DNA of 64,000 bases from CAVTBX01 sp963733135 (GTDB lineage Bacteria > Actinomycetota > Thermoleophilia > Gaiellales > Gaiellaceae), in assembly GCA_963733135.1 (NCBI GenBank), contig CAVTBX010000004.1:310001-374000 (forward strand), read 5' to 3'. The first letter of the stretch is position 1. Each line of letters opens with the position of its first letter. Under the pieces are notes generated by a model. It had not been told where the DNA came from and did no database searches. It saw nothing but the letters and a program-made list of their open reading frames with translations. This document shows positions 41,264 through 49,399 of this stretch, piece after piece. The position numbers and the translations under genes were made by a program.

Positions 41264-41336
41264 GCGAGCGGCGAAGAGGGCCGGAGCCAGGTCACACCGC
41301 GACTATTAGCACGGTTCGCAGACCCGGTGCCGAGGC

Positions 41337-41342
41337 TATCCT
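41337..41342 (+). promoter_or_regulatory. -10 box for sixA
   Basis: TATCCT ends 9 bases before the ATG at 41352. Confidence 0.4.
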
Positions 41343-41351
41343 CGGCCAGGC

Positions 41352-41750
41352 ATGCAGCTTCTCCTGATCCGACATGCGGAAGCGGCCGCAGGGACGCCCG
41401 ACGAGCTTCGTCCCTTGACACAAACGGGCCGGAAGCAGGCGCATACGCTCGGCGAGCGGCTGCGGACGGATGGTGTCGCGCCGTCGGCGATCCTGACGAG
41501 CCCGCTGCTCCGGGCACGCGAGACCGGCGCGCTCCTGGCGCGGGAGCTCGACGCCGAAGCGGCTGTGGACGAGCGGCTCGCACCCGGCGCCACGCCTGAG
41601 GGAGTCACCCAAGCGGCGTCGGAGCGCGGAGGCACGGTCATCGCAGTCGGCCACCAACCCGACTGCTCGCGGATCGCCGCCGCACTCAGCGGCGGGCCCG
41701 AGCCGGCGTTCCCGCCCGCCGGCCTGGTCGCGATCCGGCTCGCGTCTTGA
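41352..41750 (+). CDS. sixA: SixA-like phosphohistidine phosphatase
   Basis: A 132-residue histidine phosphatase of the SixA type. The RHA motif is at LLIRHAEAAAGTPDELRPLT and the second histidine in VIAVGHQPDCSRIAAAL; SPLLRARETGALLA is also conserved. SixA removes phosphate from histidines of phosphorelay or PTS proteins, but the target here is not known. The stop overlaps the TTG start of the ABC gene (TTGA), so it is probably transcribed with the exporter. Confidence 0.83.
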   Translation: MQLLLIRHAEAAAGTPDELRPLTQTGRKQAHTLGERLRTDGVAPSAILTSPLLRARETGALLARELDAEAAVDERLAPGATPEGVTQAASERGGTVIAVGHQPDCSRIAAALSGGPEPAFPPAGLVAIRLAS

Positions 41751-42598
41751 GCGCGATCGAGGTCCGCGGCCTCCGCAAGTCATACGGCGCGGCGGAGGCG
41801 CTCCACGGGATCGACTTCACCCACGAGGAGGGGGAGGTGCTCGCCCTGCTCGGGCCGAACGGCGCGGGCAAGACGACCACGGTCGAGATCCTGGAGGGCT
41901 ATCGGGCGCGGTCGGCCGGAGAGGTTCGCGTGCTCGGCGAGGATCCCGGCCGGGCCGGGCCGTCGTTTCGGGCGCGGATCGGGATCGTGCTCCAGTCCTC
42001 CGCCGTCTATCCGTCACTCAGCGTCATCGAGATGCTGGAGCTCTTCGCGGGCTACTACCCCGCGCCGCGCGACCCGACTGAGGTGATCCGCCTCGTCGGC
42101 CTCGAGGAGAAGCGCGATGTCCGCGTGCGCACGCTCTCGGGCGGGCAGCTCCGACGCTTCGACCTCGGCCTCGCCCTTGTCGGGGATCCCGAGCTGGTCT
42201 TTCTCGACGAGCCCACGACCGGCTTCGACCCGGCCGCGCGACGGCACGCGTGGGAGACCATCCGCGGCCTGCGCGAGCTCGGCAAGACGATCCTGCTGAC
42301 CACGCACTACATGGAGGAGGCGCAGACCCTCGCCGACCGCGTCGCCATCCTCCGCGCCGGGCGGATCGTCGCCATCGGCCCGCCCGCCGAGCTGCTCGGC
42401 GGGGCCAGCGACGTCGAGATCAGCTACCGCAGGAACGGCGAGGTGGTCGTCCTCCGTACAGACGATCCGACGCGAATCCTGAACGAGCTCACCGCGGAGG
42501 CGCTCGCCGAAGGTCGCGAGCTCGAGGGCCTCCAGGTGACCCGGCGCTCGCTCGAGGATGTCTACCTGGAGCTGACGGCGGAGGAGGCGTCCGAATGA
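41747..42598 (+). CDS. ABC transporter ATP-binding protein (DrrA-like)
   Basis: The 283-residue ATPase of an ABC-2 exporter. Walker A is LLGPNGAGKTTTVEIL, the signature LSGGQLRRFDLGLAL (last helix variant), Walker B ELVFLDEPTTGFDP and the H-loop TILLTTHYMEEA. The C-terminal DUF4162-like portion is present (residues ~215-280). Cargo unknown: drug, lipid or polymer. TTG start at 41747; the stop overlaps the permease start (ATGA). Confidence 0.9.
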   Translation: MSAIEVRGLRKSYGAAEALHGIDFTHEEGEVLALLGPNGAGKTTTVEILEGYRARSAGEVRVLGEDPGRAGPSFRARIGIVLQSSAVYPSLSVIEMLELFAGYYPAPRDPTEVIRLVGLEEKRDVRVRTLSGGQLRRFDLGLALVGDPELVFLDEPTTGFDPAARRHAWETIRGLRELGKTILLTTHYMEEAQTLADRVAILRAGRIVAIGPPAELLGGASDVEISYRRNGEVVVLRTDDPTRILNELTAEALAEGRELEGLQVTRRSLEDVYLELTAEEASE

Positions 42599-43344
42599 AG
42601 GTCTTCGCCCGAGAACTCCTCGCCCAGCAACGTCTCTTCTGGCGCAGCCGCGAAGCGGCCTTCTTCACCTTCGCCCTCCCGATCATCCTCCTCGTCCTGC
42701 TCGGCTCCGCCTACGGGGACGAGGAGGTGGACGGCGTGGAGGCCTCCACCTTTCTCCTGGCCGGATTCCTCGGTTACGGCATCGTCGCGACAGCCTTCGC
42801 CGGCCTGGCGATCACCATCGTGGTACGGCGTGAGTCCGGAGTCCTGAAACGCGTGCGAGGAACTCCGCTTCCGCCCTCGACCTACCTCGGCGCGCTCATA
42901 ACGTCGACGCTCGTCGTGATGGCCCTCGAGACAGTCGCCCAGGTGCTCGTGGGCCACTACCTGCTGGACGCCGACTGGCCCGCAGCACCGTTTTCCTTCG
43001 CCGTCGCGATCGTGCTCGGTGTCGCCACCTTCGCCGCGCTCGGCCTCGCGATCACGGGTTTCGTCCGAAGCTCGGAAGGGTCGTCGGCGATCGTGAATGC
43101 CGTCTACCTGCCGATGACGTTCATCTCGGGAGTCTTCTTCTCGACCGAGACGCTGCCAGGCTTCATCCAGGCGATCGCCAACGTGCTGCCGCTCACGTAT
43201 CTGCTGGAGCTTCTCCGGGAGGTCTTCATCGACGGCGACGGCCTGAGCTCGGAGATCGGGGCTGTGGTCGTCGTGGCCGTTTGGGGCGCAGCCGGCTTCG
43301 TGCTGGCGCTTCGGATGTTCAAGTGGGAGCCACGCGAGGTATAG
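42595..43344 (+). CDS. ABC-2 type transporter permease
   Basis: A 249-residue membrane subunit with six helices. The conserved ABC-2 loop after helix 1 is GVEASTFLLAGFLGYGI and RRESGVLKRVRGTPLPPSTY. The last part has AVYLPMTFISGVFFSTETLP, typical of DrrB/NodJ-type permeases. It works with the ATPase encoded just before it. The starts overlap by ATGA. Confidence 0.87.
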   Translation: MKVFARELLAQQRLFWRSREAAFFTFALPIILLVLLGSAYGDEEVDGVEASTFLLAGFLGYGIVATAFAGLAITIVVRRESGVLKRVRGTPLPPSTYLGALITSTLVVMALETVAQVLVGHYLLDADWPAAPFSFAVAIVLGVATFAALGLAITGFVRSSEGSSAIVNAVYLPMTFISGVFFSTETLPGFIQAIANVLPLTYLLELLREVFIDGDGLSSEIGAVVVVAVWGAAGFVLALRMFKWEPREV

Positions 43345-43351
43345 GCCCGAC

Positions 43352-43660
43352 ATGGGCGACCCCACCCTCGTCTTCTCGAACGAGACGCTCGACGGTTCCG
43401 AGATCGTCGTGAACTTCGGCGTCCATGCCGGCCGCGAGGCGACCCAGGCTGAGATCGACCGTCTCGCCCGCCGGCTTCTCTCCGATGTCGAGTCGTTCAC
43501 CGTCGTGAGCGAGAACCGCTACGGCTTCGACCAAGACGCCGAGGCGGCGGTGCACCAAGTCCGCGTCGAGCTGCCGCCCGGCCGCGCGAACGAGTTCCTG
43601 GCGAGCACAATCGAGGCCTGGGCGCGTGACTGCATCGCCGAGCGCAGCCTGCTGGACTAG
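43352..43660 (+). CDS. Small hypothetical protein
   Basis: A 102-residue soluble protein that I do not recognise. It contains EIVVNFGVHAGREATQAEI and a SFTVVSENRYGFDQDAEAAV segment with alternating beta and helix, so it is probably an alpha/beta fold. It lies 7 bases after the permease stop and 42 bases before the tRNA gene, so it may be the last gene of the exporter operon. Confidence 0.55.
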   Translation: MGDPTLVFSNETLDGSEIVVNFGVHAGREATQAEIDRLARRLLSDVESFTVVSENRYGFDQDAEAAVHQVRVELPPGRANEFLASTIEAWARDCIAERSLLD

Positions 43661-43687
43661 CAGACCTGGGCCAGTCGAACCCGGCGC

Positions 43688-43693
43688 TACGCT
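43688..43693 (+). promoter_or_regulatory. -10 box of the tRNA gene
   Basis: TACGCT lies 8 bases before the tRNA 5' end. A -35 hexamer is not obvious. Confidence 0.35.
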
Positions 43694-43701
43694 TCGAGCG
43701 G

Positions 43702-43773
43702 GCCCCCGTAGCTCAGTGGATAGAGCAGCGGTTTCCTAAACCGCGTGCGCTGGTTCGATTCCGGCCGGGGGCA
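43702..43773 (+). tRNA. tRNA-Arg (anticodon CCU)
   Basis: The cloverleaf can be drawn completely: acceptor GCCCCCG/CGGGGGC, D-arm with GTAGCTCAGTGGATAGAGC, anticodon stem GCGGT/ACCGC with loop TTCCTAA giving CCU (reads AGG), T-arm GCTGG-TTCGATT-CCGGC and discriminator A. The 3' CCA is not encoded. Confidence 0.96.
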
Positions 43774-43801
43774 CTTCGAGGCGTGCCAGCGAACGTCTGC
43801 C

Positions 43802-44720
43802 TCAGGCTCGGCCGCGAACCTCCAGGGACAGAATGTCCGGCCGGTGGTAGTGACCGGCGGGGTCGAAGCGCTGCCTCTCCTCGTCGAGCCGCGCCGGGTC
43901 GAGCTCGGCGGTCAGAACGCCCTCCTCGTCGTAGAGCGGCCCGGCTAGGTAGGAGCCGTCGGGGCCAAGGATCGCGCTGCCGCCGCGGCCGATGACGTCG
44001 TGCCCCTCGAGCAGCTCCGCGAGCGGAAAGTCGTCTGGGTAGGCAGCGCGTCGTTGGAAATGGCAAGGACTGACGACAAACGCGCGTGACTCGCGGGCAA
44101 GGTGCACGAGCGTTGCCTGCCAGGCGTCGCCGTCGTCGGCCGTTGAGGCGATGTAGATCTCGACTCCGGACTCGTACAGCGCGAAGCGTGCGAGGGGCAT
44201 GTAGTTCTCCCAGCAGATGAGCCCGCCGATCCGCCCGACGTCCGTCGCGATCGCGCGAAGCCCCTCCGCCGTCGCCCTGGCCCCAGACGAGCCGCTCGTG
44301 ATTCGTGGGCACGAGCTTTCTGTGCTTGAGCGCGAGCGTCCCGTCGGGAGCGTGATAGAGGAGCGTGTTGTAGAGCGTTCCCGGGCGGGTCGGATCGCGC
44401 TCGTTCACCCCGGTCACGAGCCAAACCCCGTGCTCGCGCGCGACCTCACCTAGCCGGTCGGCCGCCGGGCCGGGCACCTCGACCGCCTCGCGGGCCAGCC
44501 GCGCAAACGTGGCCTTCGCCCGCGGATCGGCCCAGCCGGCGAACGCCCGCGCCCACACGGAGCTCGGGTACACGGGCACGAAGGTCTCGGGGAAGACGAC
44601 CAGCGAGGCCCCAGCGGCGGCGGCCTCGCCCGTCCAGGTGGCGAGCTTCTCGATCGTCGCCTCGCGATCCAGCACAACCGGCTCGGCCTGGACGCAGGCG
44701 ACGGTTACTGGCGCGCGCAC
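43802..44720 (-). pseudogene. Nitrilase-like hydrolase with a single-base frameshift
   Basis: A carbon-nitrogen hydrolase split over two minus-strand frames. Part one starts APVTVACVQAEPVVLDREAT and has the catalytic Glu in LVVFPETFVPVYP and Lys in LALKHRKLVPTNHERLVWGQ. At 44261-44270 (GGCGGAGGGG on the minus strand) removing one G restores GEGLRAIATDVGRIGGLICW with the nucleophilic Cys, continuing NYMPLARFALYESGVEIYIA to the stop at 43802. The restored protein (~305 residues) has all three catalytic residues and resembles plant/bacterial nitrilases more than amidases. It may be a recent pseudogene or an assembly error. Confidence 0.78.
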
Positions 44721-44777
44721 TCCACTACCGTACTGAGCCGTTTCGGCCTACGCGGCGTGGGGCACTTGCCGCGCTGA

Positions 44778-44852
44778 CTAGGAGGGTTCGGCGAAAACAA
44801 TCGTTGTGCCGCCTGGCCGCGCGACGAAGACCATTTCGCCGGACCCTCCTAG
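44778..44852. repeat. Long inverted repeat (19-bp arms)
   Basis: Arms CTAGGAGGGTTCGGCGAAA (44778-44796) and TTTCGCCGGACCCTCCTAG (44834-44852) pair with one G-U position across a 37-base loop. The SDR stop codon lies in the right arm. It could be a terminator or a small mobile repeat. Confidence 0.7.
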
Positions 44853-45625
44853 CGACGCAGGCGGATCGCGTTCAGATCGTCTGCGACGATCTCGTCCACG
44901 CGTCTGGCCAGGTCGTCCACGTCGTCGTGCTCCGCGTGCAGGTAGCGCCCGGCGAGGCCGTCCAGCCGGCCGGACGCCAGGGCCCGCACCAGGCGTGGAG
45001 CGAGCTCCGGCGGCGTCCACGGCGCGTCGTCCCCGAAGCTCTCGGTCATCTGCGTCCGCACGAGACCCGGGCTGATCGAGAACACCGGGATTCCGCGAGG
45101 CTCGAGCTGGCGGGCGAGCGTCTCGGAAAAGCGGTGCACCGCGGCCTTGCTGGCGCTATACGCGGTTCCCGTGGAGCCGGGCAGGTAGGCCGCTCCGCTC
45201 GCGACGTTGACGATCCGGCCGCCGCGGCGCGCGAGCATTCCCGGGATCACCGCACGGCAGCAGAGGTAGACGCCGAGCACGTTGACCTCGAAGACGCGCC
45301 ACCAGTCGGCCGGTTCGACCTCCCAGGCAGCGTCCTCGTCGACCCCTATTCCGGCGTTCGAGACGAGGAGGTCGATGCGCCCGTGTTCGGACTCGACCCG
45401 CTCGATCAATTGCTCCACAGCGCCACGGTCGGAGACGTCGCACTGCAGCGCGAGCCCGTTCACCAGCTCGGCGGTCTCCTCGATCTCCTCGGCGCTTCGT
45501 GCGGCCACGACGATCTCGGCGCCCGAGGTCGAGAGCTCGAGCGCAATGTTCCGGCCGATCCCGCGACCGCCGCCGGTGATCAGCGCTACCTGACCCGCGA
45601 GCTCCCCGTTGCCTTCAGCTGCCAC
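44849..45625 (-). CDS. Short-chain dehydrogenase/reductase (SDR)
   Basis: A 258-residue classical SDR. The NAD(P) motif is VALITGGGRGIGRNIALEL, the NNAG-like motif LLVSNAGIG, catalytic Ser in VNVASGAAYLPG and YxxxK as YSASK. The coenzyme and substrate are not determined; the N-terminal segment MAAEGNGELAGQ is typical of 3-oxoacyl-ACP-reductase-like SDRs. Its stop overlaps a long inverted repeat. Confidence 0.85.
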   Translation of the reverse strand: MAAEGNGELAGQVALITGGGRGIGRNIALELSTSGAEIVVAARSAEEIEETAELVNGLALQCDVSDRGAVEQLIERVESEHGRIDLLVSNAGIGVDEDAAWEVEPADWWRVFEVNVLGVYLCCRAVIPGMLARRGGRIVNVASGAAYLPGSTGTAYSASKAAVHRFSETLARQLEPRGIPVFSISPGLVRTQMTESFGDDAPWTPPELAPRLVRALASGRLDGLAGRYLHAEHDDVDDLARRVDEIVADDLNAIRLRR

Positions 45626-45681
45626 GGCAGCATCGTACGCCGCGCCCGGCTCACCGGCTCGCGGAAGCCGGACTCAGGAGC

Positions 45682-46980
45682 TCAGCAGCGCTTGCCGCCC
45701 CAGGAGTAGCAGTCGATCAGAATGTTGCTCTGCGTGCGGAGCGCGACCCTGTCGCCACCGTCGTTCAGGATGTAGGTCGGCTTCCCCCAGTGCCTGACGA
45801 GCCGCGTGTCGTACCGGGAAGATCCCTTGACGTTCAGCCTCAACCGCTCGCCTGCGGCCAGGACGGTGTTCGCCCCGAGGCTGTAGACGTACGGGTAGTT
45901 GTCGACGACGTAGCCCTCCAGGTCGACCGAAGCACCGCTCGTGTTCTTCAGAAACACCTTCTCCGGCGTGCGCGGATGCGCGTTGACGGAGATCCTGCCC
46001 TTGAGCGAATCGCCGCAGGAGACGCGGCACGGATACATCATCCAGACGCGCAGGTCACCCTGACGGTCGAAGAGGTAGCCGCCGTCGCCCACGCCACGGC
46101 TTCCCGCGTTGTCGAAGACGGCACTGCCCTCCCGCCAGTAGAAGTGCGTCTGGCGATTGTTGTCGCCTGCGGGACGGGGGCCGATGAAGACGGTGAGGGA
46201 CCTCCCAGCCGGGATGACCGCGCCGCGGGGAAGCTTGAGAAGGCGGGTGTGTGAATCGCGGAACCACCACCCGGCGACCGAGACGTCGGAGCTTCCGAAG
46301 TTCTTCACCTTCGCCCACTCGCCGTTGTAGCGCGGCCTGTCGCTGCCGTCTGCGTCCCAGTTCACCCACATCTTGAGCTGTGCGCCCTGGTCCGGACCGG
46401 AACCGCAGTAGTCATCGTCCCAAAGCCGAAGATCCGAAGCGGCAGCGCGCTGAGCACCCCGGCTGTAGTTCGCGTTGTGTGCCCATTCCCTGTGGTTCGC
46501 CAGGTGAAGCGCATGGCCCTCGTCGATGAGGATCTGACCGGTATCGACCCATTCGCCTCCGATTCGCACCGCAACCGAGCGGCGCTTCCGGTGACCGGAA
46601 TGGCTGGAGGGATGCTGCGCGGAGAGCCGCACTCGGTCGTTGCTCCGATTGATGAGCTGCTCGAGCCGCGCCGTTGCTTCGAGCGAGTGGCAGAAGCCGC
46701 GACGCTGGTCGGGGTTCCGGCTGTACCGGGTCTGCTCCATCGCGTTGATGCCGGTCGTCCGGACGCGAATGGGCTTCGACTTGCCGTCCCCGAAGACGTT
46801 GACGTCGAGGGTGTCGCCGTCGGCCACGAACGTCACCTTCCCCTCCCAGTGGTAGCAGAGCGGGCGCGATTGGCCTGCGACGCACGGTCCCCGCGACGCC
46901 GCCTCCGCGCTTGCCGCAACTGTGCATGCCAGCACGGCGAGGAGCATGAGGAGCCGTAACGGTCTCATCGCAGATTTCAT
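45682..46980 (-). CDS. Secreted thermonuclease-like protein with two lamin-tail domains
   Basis: A 432-residue exported protein. A signal peptide (MRPLRLLMLLAVLACTVAAS) precedes a staphylococcal-nuclease domain: VTFVADGDTLDVNVFGDG, GINAMEQTRYS and IRVRTTG, then VAVRIGGEWVDTGQILIDEG, with the usual acidic and arginine positions mostly kept. Residues ~215-330 (VNWDADGSDRPRYNGEWAKV, VSVAGWWFRDS) and ~330-430 (RISVNAHPRTPEKVFLKNTS, VDLEGYVVDNY) look like two lamin-tail domains. It could be an extracellular nuclease bound to the cell surface. The start is ATG at 46980, where the signal peptide begins. Confidence 0.75.
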   Translation of the reverse strand: MKSAMRPLRLLMLLAVLACTVAASAEAASRGPCVAGQSRPLCYHWEGKVTFVADGDTLDVNVFGDGKSKPIRVRTTGINAMEQTRYSRNPDQRRGFCHSLEATARLEQLINRSNDRVRLSAQHPSSHSGHRKRRSVAVRIGGEWVDTGQILIDEGHALHLANHREWAHNANYSRGAQRAAASDLRLWDDDYCGSGPDQGAQLKMWVNWDADGSDRPRYNGEWAKVKNFGSSDVSVAGWWFRDSHTRLLKLPRGAVIPAGRSLTVFIGPRPAGDNNRQTHFYWREGSAVFDNAGSRGVGDGGYLFDRQGDLRVWMMYPCRVSCGDSLKGRISVNAHPRTPEKVFLKNTSGASVDLEGYVVDNYPYVYSLGANTVLAAGERLRLNVKGSSRYDTRLVRHWGKPTYILNDGGDRVALRTQSNILIDCYSWGGKRC

Positions 46981-47093
46981 CGGCGTCAGACGACGCGCCG
47001 TTAGGCGAATCCCTCGATTGGTTGTTGGTAACGGGGGGGCGACATTCCAGAGCCCGCGGCATGCGGGTTTTGGTGTTGGAGGCGCCTGGCTCG

Positions 47094-47136
47094 CGCTCCA
47101 TCGTACGGGGGTCGCGGGATGGTAACCGACCCCCTG
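47094..47136. other. Hairpin in the intergenic region before the polymer locus
   Basis: The 265-base gap (46981-47245) between divergent genes has no protein that I can support. GGGGGTCG and CGACCCCC form an 8-bp stem around 47106-47136. The promoters of both flanking genes should lie here, but no convincing -35/-10 pair was picked out. Confidence 0.35.
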
Positions 47137-47245
47137 GGGATAAAACGTCAGGAGGGTGTAAGGAACGCCCACACGCGGGCGGACACACGTTCCCCTCCAC
47201 GCCGGCGAGCTACGGCATCCGGAGGCCGTACTCTGTCCCGTCGGG

Positions 47246-48052
47246 ATGCGCGGCGAGCTCATCGAGGCATCGGACTCCGAGCCCGGACCCTCCGGCGCTC
47301 GGGAGCGCGCGCGGCTCGACGCCGCGGTGAAGACCTACGACGGGTTCCTCTCGACCTTCCTTGTGAACCCGTGCACCAAGCACCTGGCGCGGATCGCCGC
47401 GCGATTCGGGATCACGCCGAATGCGATCACGCTGCTCTCGCTCGCAGTCGGTCTCGCAGCGGCTGCTTCCTTCGCTCTCGGAAGCCGGCCGTGGCTCGTC
47501 ACGGGCGCCGTGCTCCTCGTCGCTTCCTTCTACCTGGACGGGGTCGACGGAACTCTGGCGCGATACACGGGACGTTTCTCCGCCTTCGGCGCCTGGCTCG
47601 ACTCGGTCTGCGACCGCCTGAAGGAGTACGCGGTCTACGCAGGCCTGGCTGTCGGGTCCGTGCGCGGCTTCGACGACGACGTCTGGATCCTGGCCGCCGC
47701 CGCACTTACCCTCCAGACGGTTCGACACCTCGGCGATGCGGCCTATGTGACGGGCCGAAACGAGCTCGGGGACGGTCCGACACGCACCGCTCGTCGCCTC
47801 GAGCCGCACGCGGCCGGCTTCCTGGGCGTGGCTCGACGTTCGAGCGCTCCGAAGTGGATCCATCGGATCATCCGGTTCCCCGTCGGTGAACGCCTGGCGC
47901 TCATCGCGGTGACGGCGGCCCTCACGACCCCACGCACCACCTTCGTGGCGCTCCTCGCCTGGGGAGGCTTCGCCTGCGTCTACACGATCGCCGGTCGAGC
48001 CGCCCACGACCACCCTGCCTCGCGCCGGCGGGTTCGCGAGGCGCTCCGGTGA
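47246..48052 (+). CDS. CDP-alcohol phosphatidyltransferase (first)
   Basis: A 268-residue membrane enzyme joining a CDP-activated alcohol to a second alcohol with release of CMP. The complete motif D-x2-DG-x2-AR-x8-G-x3-D-x3-D is present as DGVDGTLARYTGRFSAFG followed by AWLDSVCDR. Six helices follow the family pattern. The alcohol and acceptor, inositol, glycerol or another polyol, cannot be decided from sequence. First gene of a cell-envelope polymer locus. The next gene overlaps (GTGA). Confidence 0.82.
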   Translation: MRGELIEASDSEPGPSGARERARLDAAVKTYDGFLSTFLVNPCTKHLARIAARFGITPNAITLLSLAVGLAAAASFALGSRPWLVTGAVLLVASFYLDGVDGTLARYTGRFSAFGAWLDSVCDRLKEYAVYAGLAVGSVRGFDDDVWILAAAALTLQTVRHLGDAAYVTGRNELGDGPTRTARRLEPHAAGFLGVARRSSAPKWIHRIIRFPVGERLALIAVTAALTTPRTTFVALLAWGGFACVYTIAGRAAHDHPASRRRVREALR

Positions 48053-48519
48053 GCCCACTCGCGGTCCTTCGAGACGATGGCCCCGTCGCCCGTCGGGTCG
48101 GCGTCCTCCTCTCAGCCGGGGCTCCCGGCCCGTTCGCCTGGCTCCTTCCACCGCTCGTGCGGGCGGTCGAGTACGGAGGCCTGATCGCGATCACCGCGCT
48201 CGCCGACGAAGGGGCGCTGCCGGCGTGCTTCGGGCTGCTGGGCGTGCTCGCGTTCCACCACTACGACCTGCTGTACCGCCTCCGGAGTGGCCGCCCGCTT
48301 CCTCCCGCATGGGTCGGGGCGATCGGCGGCGGCTGGGAAGTCCGGCTCGCAGTCGCCGCGGCGCTGGCGGCCTCCGGAGTGCTCGGCCCCGGCCTCGTCG
48401 TTGCCTCGGCCTCCCTGGGACTTGCCTACGTCTCCGAAAGCGCGGCCGCCTGGGGGCGCGCCAAACGGCTGGGCGCCGCATCGAGCGCCGACGGCGCAGC
48501 CGCAGACCCGCTGGAATAG
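48049..48519 (+). CDS. DUF5941-like membrane protein
   Basis: A 156-residue protein resembling the DUF5941 domain of actinobacterial envelope clusters, with three or four hydrophobic segments. The recognisable stretch is GVLAFHHYDLLYRLRSGRPL; two basic residues and a conserved Trp pair follow. The start ends in a GTGA overlap with the preceding phosphatidyltransferase. DUF5941 elsewhere is fused or adjacent to CDP-alcohol phosphatidyltransferases, so it may be a partner subunit. Confidence 0.6.
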   Translation: MSPLAVLRDDGPVARRVGVLLSAGAPGPFAWLLPPLVRAVEYGGLIAITALADEGALPACFGLLGVLAFHHYDLLYRLRSGRPLPPAWVGAIGGGWEVRLAVAAALAASGVLGPGLVVASASLGLAYVSESAAAWGRAKRLGAASSADGAAADPLE

Positions 48520-48555
48520 AGGGGATAACGCATCCGCGCACAACCCCGGAGGAGA

Positions 48556-49323
48556 GTGTCCACGCCCTCGATCGCCGAGCTCAGGAGCGTCACCCAACCC
48601 GAGTCCGTCACAGGCCGAACGGCCGAGGAGACCTGGGCGGCTGCTCTCTACATGCGGCGCCTGTCGCCGTACCTGACGCGCGTTCTCCTGGCCGCCCGCC
48701 TCTCTCCGAACGCCGTCACCGCCCTCATGATTCCGGTTGGGCTCCTGGCCGGGCTCGTGCTGACGCTACCCGGTTTGCTCGCGGCCGTCGGGGCCGTGCT
48801 CCTCGTCCAGATCCAGGTGCTCCTCGATTGCTCGGACGGTGAGGTAGCGCGCTGGCGCGACTCGTACTCGCCGCGCGGGATCTACCTCGACCAGGTCGCG
48901 CATTACACGACCGAGGCCGCCATCCCCGCCGGCCTGGGAGTCCGCGCCGCGCAGGGATGGGGCTCGATCGACGGCTGGACATCGCTGGGCCTCCTCGTCG
49001 CCGTTCTGATCCTGATCCTGAAGTCCGAGACTCACCTGGCCGGCATCGCGCGCCTGCGAGCCGGACGCCCCGTATCCATCGAGCCGTCCGTGCAGGCCGA
49101 AGGCAGACGTCTGCGTCTGCGCGAGGGAGCGCGTCTCCTGCCCTTCTTGCGCCCCTTCCAGGCGGTCGAGGCCTCGCTCCTGGCCCTCCTCGCGGCAATC
49201 GGGGACGCGGTGAGCGGGAGCCTCCTCGGCACGCAGGCTCTTCTGTGCGTTCTCGCCGCGGCAGCCCTGGTTGCGGTGATCGGGCACGCGGTCGCGATCC
49301 TGGCTTCGGACCGGCTTGAATGA
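48556..49323 (+). CDS. CDP-alcohol phosphatidyltransferase (second), altered last aspartate
   Basis: A 255-residue paralogue-like enzyme. The motif runs DCSDGEVARWRDSYSPRG then IYLDQVAHYTTEA. The first three aspartates are present, but the last, taken to be the catalytic base in structures of this family, is His (QVAH). This may mark a variant subfamily with a different mechanism or acceptor. GTG start at 48556, 36 bases after the DUF5941 stop. Confidence 0.78.
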   Translation: MSTPSIAELRSVTQPESVTGRTAEETWAAALYMRRLSPYLTRVLLAARLSPNAVTALMIPVGLLAGLVLTLPGLLAAVGAVLLVQIQVLLDCSDGEVARWRDSYSPRGIYLDQVAHYTTEAAIPAGLGVRAAQGWGSIDGWTSLGLLVAVLILILKSETHLAGIARLRAGRPVSIEPSVQAEGRRLRLREGARLLPFLRPFQAVEASLLALLAAIGDAVSGSLLGTQALLCVLAAAALVAVIGHAVAILASDRLE

Positions 49324-49349
49324 CCGGCGGGCGAGGACAGCCGAGCGAC

Positions 49350-49355
49350 TACGCT
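49350..49355 (+). promoter_or_regulatory. -10 box with a leaderless 12-codon upstream ORF
   Basis: TACGCT ends 9 bases before the ATG at 49365, which opens a 12-codon frame (MGPERDVEAGSR) whose TGA overlaps the exporter ATG at 49400 (ATGA). GGAGG at 49385-49389, inside the short frame, is the Shine-Dalgarno for the exporter gene. Confidence 0.4.
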
Positions 49356-49399
49356 GGATCCTTCATGGGACCTGAGCGCGACGTGGAGGCGGGATCGCG

